A DNA stretch of 6,739 bases from Pseudomonadota bacterium (lineage in GTDB: Bacteria > Myxococcota > UBA9042 > PHBI01), in contig SYAK01000419.1 of NCBI GenBank assembly GCA_005788935.1, positions 1 through 6,739 of the forward strand, written 5' to 3'. The translations under genes and the position numbers were made by a program. This document shows, piece after piece, positions 5,579 through 6,739 of the stretch (position 1 is its first letter; each line of letters starts with the position of its first letter). The notes beneath the pieces were generated by a model, which saw only the letters and a list, made by a program, of their open reading frames with translations, did not search any database and was not told the DNA's origin.

Positions 5579-6739
5579 ATGGGACGCGGCAAGCACGGGA
5601 CGGCGATGGGGACCGAGGGCTGGGACGCGCTCGATGGTCTGACCACCGAGGCCGTCGTCGCGCGTGCCCGGGAAATTGACGTGCTCCGCGTCCGTCTCGG
5701 GCCGGACGGGGCCGAGGACCCGCTGCCCGCCTGGTGGCGCAGCTTTCACGGGCGGGACGAGGCGCTGCTCTGGGGGACGCCCTTCGAGTGGCTCGCGGGT
5801 CTCCTGGCGGCGGCTCACGGAGTCGTCGCCTTCGATCGGCTCGAGCGGACCGTCCTGCCGACGCCGGCGAGCTGGATCCCGGAGGACCTCGACGGTGGTG
5901 TCGGGGCGGTCATCTACCGCGTCTCGCGCGGGGCCGAGCGGCTCGAGGCGCACCCGCTGTGGCCGTTCGCGCTCGACGCGCCGCTCGCCGACTACAGCGG
6001 CGCGGGTGCCGCCAAGTGGTGGAGCCACGGGCTCGTTCACACGCTCATCGGGGCCGAGCCGCGCGTCGATGTGACCGAGTGGGAGGTCATGGCCGAGGCC
6101 CGCCTCTCCGAAGCGGTCGCGGCGGTCCACTGGTACTGCCTCGCCGAGCTCGGGCGCCTCGGGGATGGCGACCTGCCGCTCGATCTGACCGACCTCCGTG
6201 GCGAGGAGGCCGGCCGCTACGCCCATCTCGCGCGGCGGTCCCTCGACCCCCGGATTCGTGCCGCGCGGCTCGGTGAGGCGACCGCGGGCCACATCGCCGA
6301 GAACGCGCTCGCGCTGCTGCGCTACGAGCGCTTCGCCTGGCATGCGGCGATGACGGGCGGACGCCTGCTCGAGCCGGGTGGGACCTACCTCGGGCTCGGA
6401 GAGGCCGGGGACTACGCGCGGGTCCACACGGCGCGGCTTCGCTCCGAGGCGCTCGCGCGGTGGCGTGCGTTCTGCCTGCGCGGGCCGGACGCCGTGTCCC
6501 GCGACCCCGAGGCGCGGGCTGGGGCGGTTATCGCCGAGCTGCTGGTGGCCCCGCTCGACGCGCTCGTCGCACGGGCCGAGGCGGATGGTCCGGCCCGGCG
6601 ATTCAGGCGCGTCCTGCAGGACCTCGGGGCTCGCCTGTGCCAGGCGGAGGCCTTCGAAGGGCCTCGGAACGACCGCCACACGCTGGCGCTCGCCCGCATC
6701 GCCGAGGCGCTCGATGGGGACCTGCGCGCGGTGCGGCCC
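5579..6739 (+). CDS. Unrecognised Trp/His/Glu-rich helical protein (3' end outside the window)
   Basis: The frame starting ATG at 5579 stays open for 387 codons to the window edge without a stop. Nearly all its third positions are G or C, which marks it as the true coding frame. I cannot name a family. The N-terminal third is rich in Trp (PAWWRSF, LLWGTPFEWL). From about residue 145 the protein looks mainly helical and carries spaced His and Glu: WWSHGLVH (His150, His154), SEAVAAVH (Glu178, His184), GHIAENAL (His238, Glu241) and RYERFAWH (Glu250, His255). This could be a metal site, but no known signature such as HExxH is present. There is no signal peptide or membrane segment. The start is not certain: the nearest purine run (AGGG, 5563-5566) is 12 bases away, and an in-frame ATG at 5606 is an alternative. 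It is divergent from the minus-strand gene and shares its upstream region. Confidence 0.75.
   Translation, partial: MGRGKHGTAMGTEGWDALDGLTTEAVVARAREIDVLRVRLGPDGAEDPLPAWWRSFHGRDEALLWGTPFEWLAGLLAAAHGVVAFDRLERTVLPTPASWIPEDLDGGVGAVIYRVSRGAERLEAHPLWPFALDAPLADYSGAGAAKWWSHGLVHTLIGAEPRVDVTEWEVMAEARLSEAVAAVHWYCLAELGRLGDGDLPLDLTDLRGEEAGRYAHLARRSLDPRIRAARLGEATAGHIAENALALLRYERFAWHAAMTGGRLLEPGGTYLGLGEAGDYARVHTARLRSEALARWRAFCLRGPDAVSRDPEARAGAVIAELLVAPLDALVARAEADGPARRFRRVLQDLGARLCQAEAFEGPRNDRHTLALARIAEALDGDLRAVRP

Noticed and set aside
4147..5646. Minus-strand open frame of 499 codons spanning the convergent gap and the 292-residue gene
   Set aside because: It runs through the tail of the DUF2169 gene, the intergenic hairpins and the well-supported minus-strand gene in another frame, and its product is Arg/Gly/Pro-rich with no ribosome binding site evident.
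5300..6679. Minus-strand open frame of 459 codons opposite the partial gene
   Set aside because: Wobble-position composition favours the plus strand, and this frame also overlaps the supported minus-strand gene out of frame.

Overview
This is a GC-rich window with strong G/C preference at third codon positions. A Cys-terminated lipoprotein signal, a DUF2169 protein and several large proteins of no family I recognise would fit a myxobacterium-like genome (Myxococcota/Polyangia). That taxonomic guess is inference: no rRNA or marker gene is present.

Layout from left to right. Bases 1-60 are the last codons of an upstream gene. A short hairpin follows, and directly after it a sigma70-type promoter (TTGACA, 17 bases, GATAGT) drives a 591-residue predicted lipoprotein (201-1976). 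That gene ends at a strong 10-bp-stem terminator hairpin. A second plus-strand gene (2102-4390) is preceded by a 6-bp hairpin touching an excellent Shine-Dalgarno sequence. It encodes a 762-residue DUF2169-family protein whose conserved core is split by a charged, coiled-coil-rich insertion of about 230 residues and followed by a charged C-terminal extension. A 214-base convergent gap with GC-rich hairpins separates it from a minus-strand gene (4605-5483) encoding a 292-residue Pro/Met/Trp-rich protein that I cannot assign. A 95-base divergent gap carrying nested inverted repeats leads to a plus-strand gene (5579 to the window end, no stop reached) that encodes an unrecognised Trp/His/Glu-rich alpha-helical protein.

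DUF2169 is the only family named with confidence. DUF2169 proteins are known as adaptors that load effectors with PAAR-like DUF4150 domains onto VgrG spikes of type VI secretion systems; the Agrobacterium Tde2 locus is the studied case. No VgrG, PAAR/DUF4150, Hcp or toxin is recognisable here, so a role for this locus in contractile injection is a hypothesis. The minus-strand gene, and perhaps the partial gene, are candidate partners by proximity only. Nothing resembling CRISPR, tRNA, rRNA, an insertion sequence or an integrase was seen.
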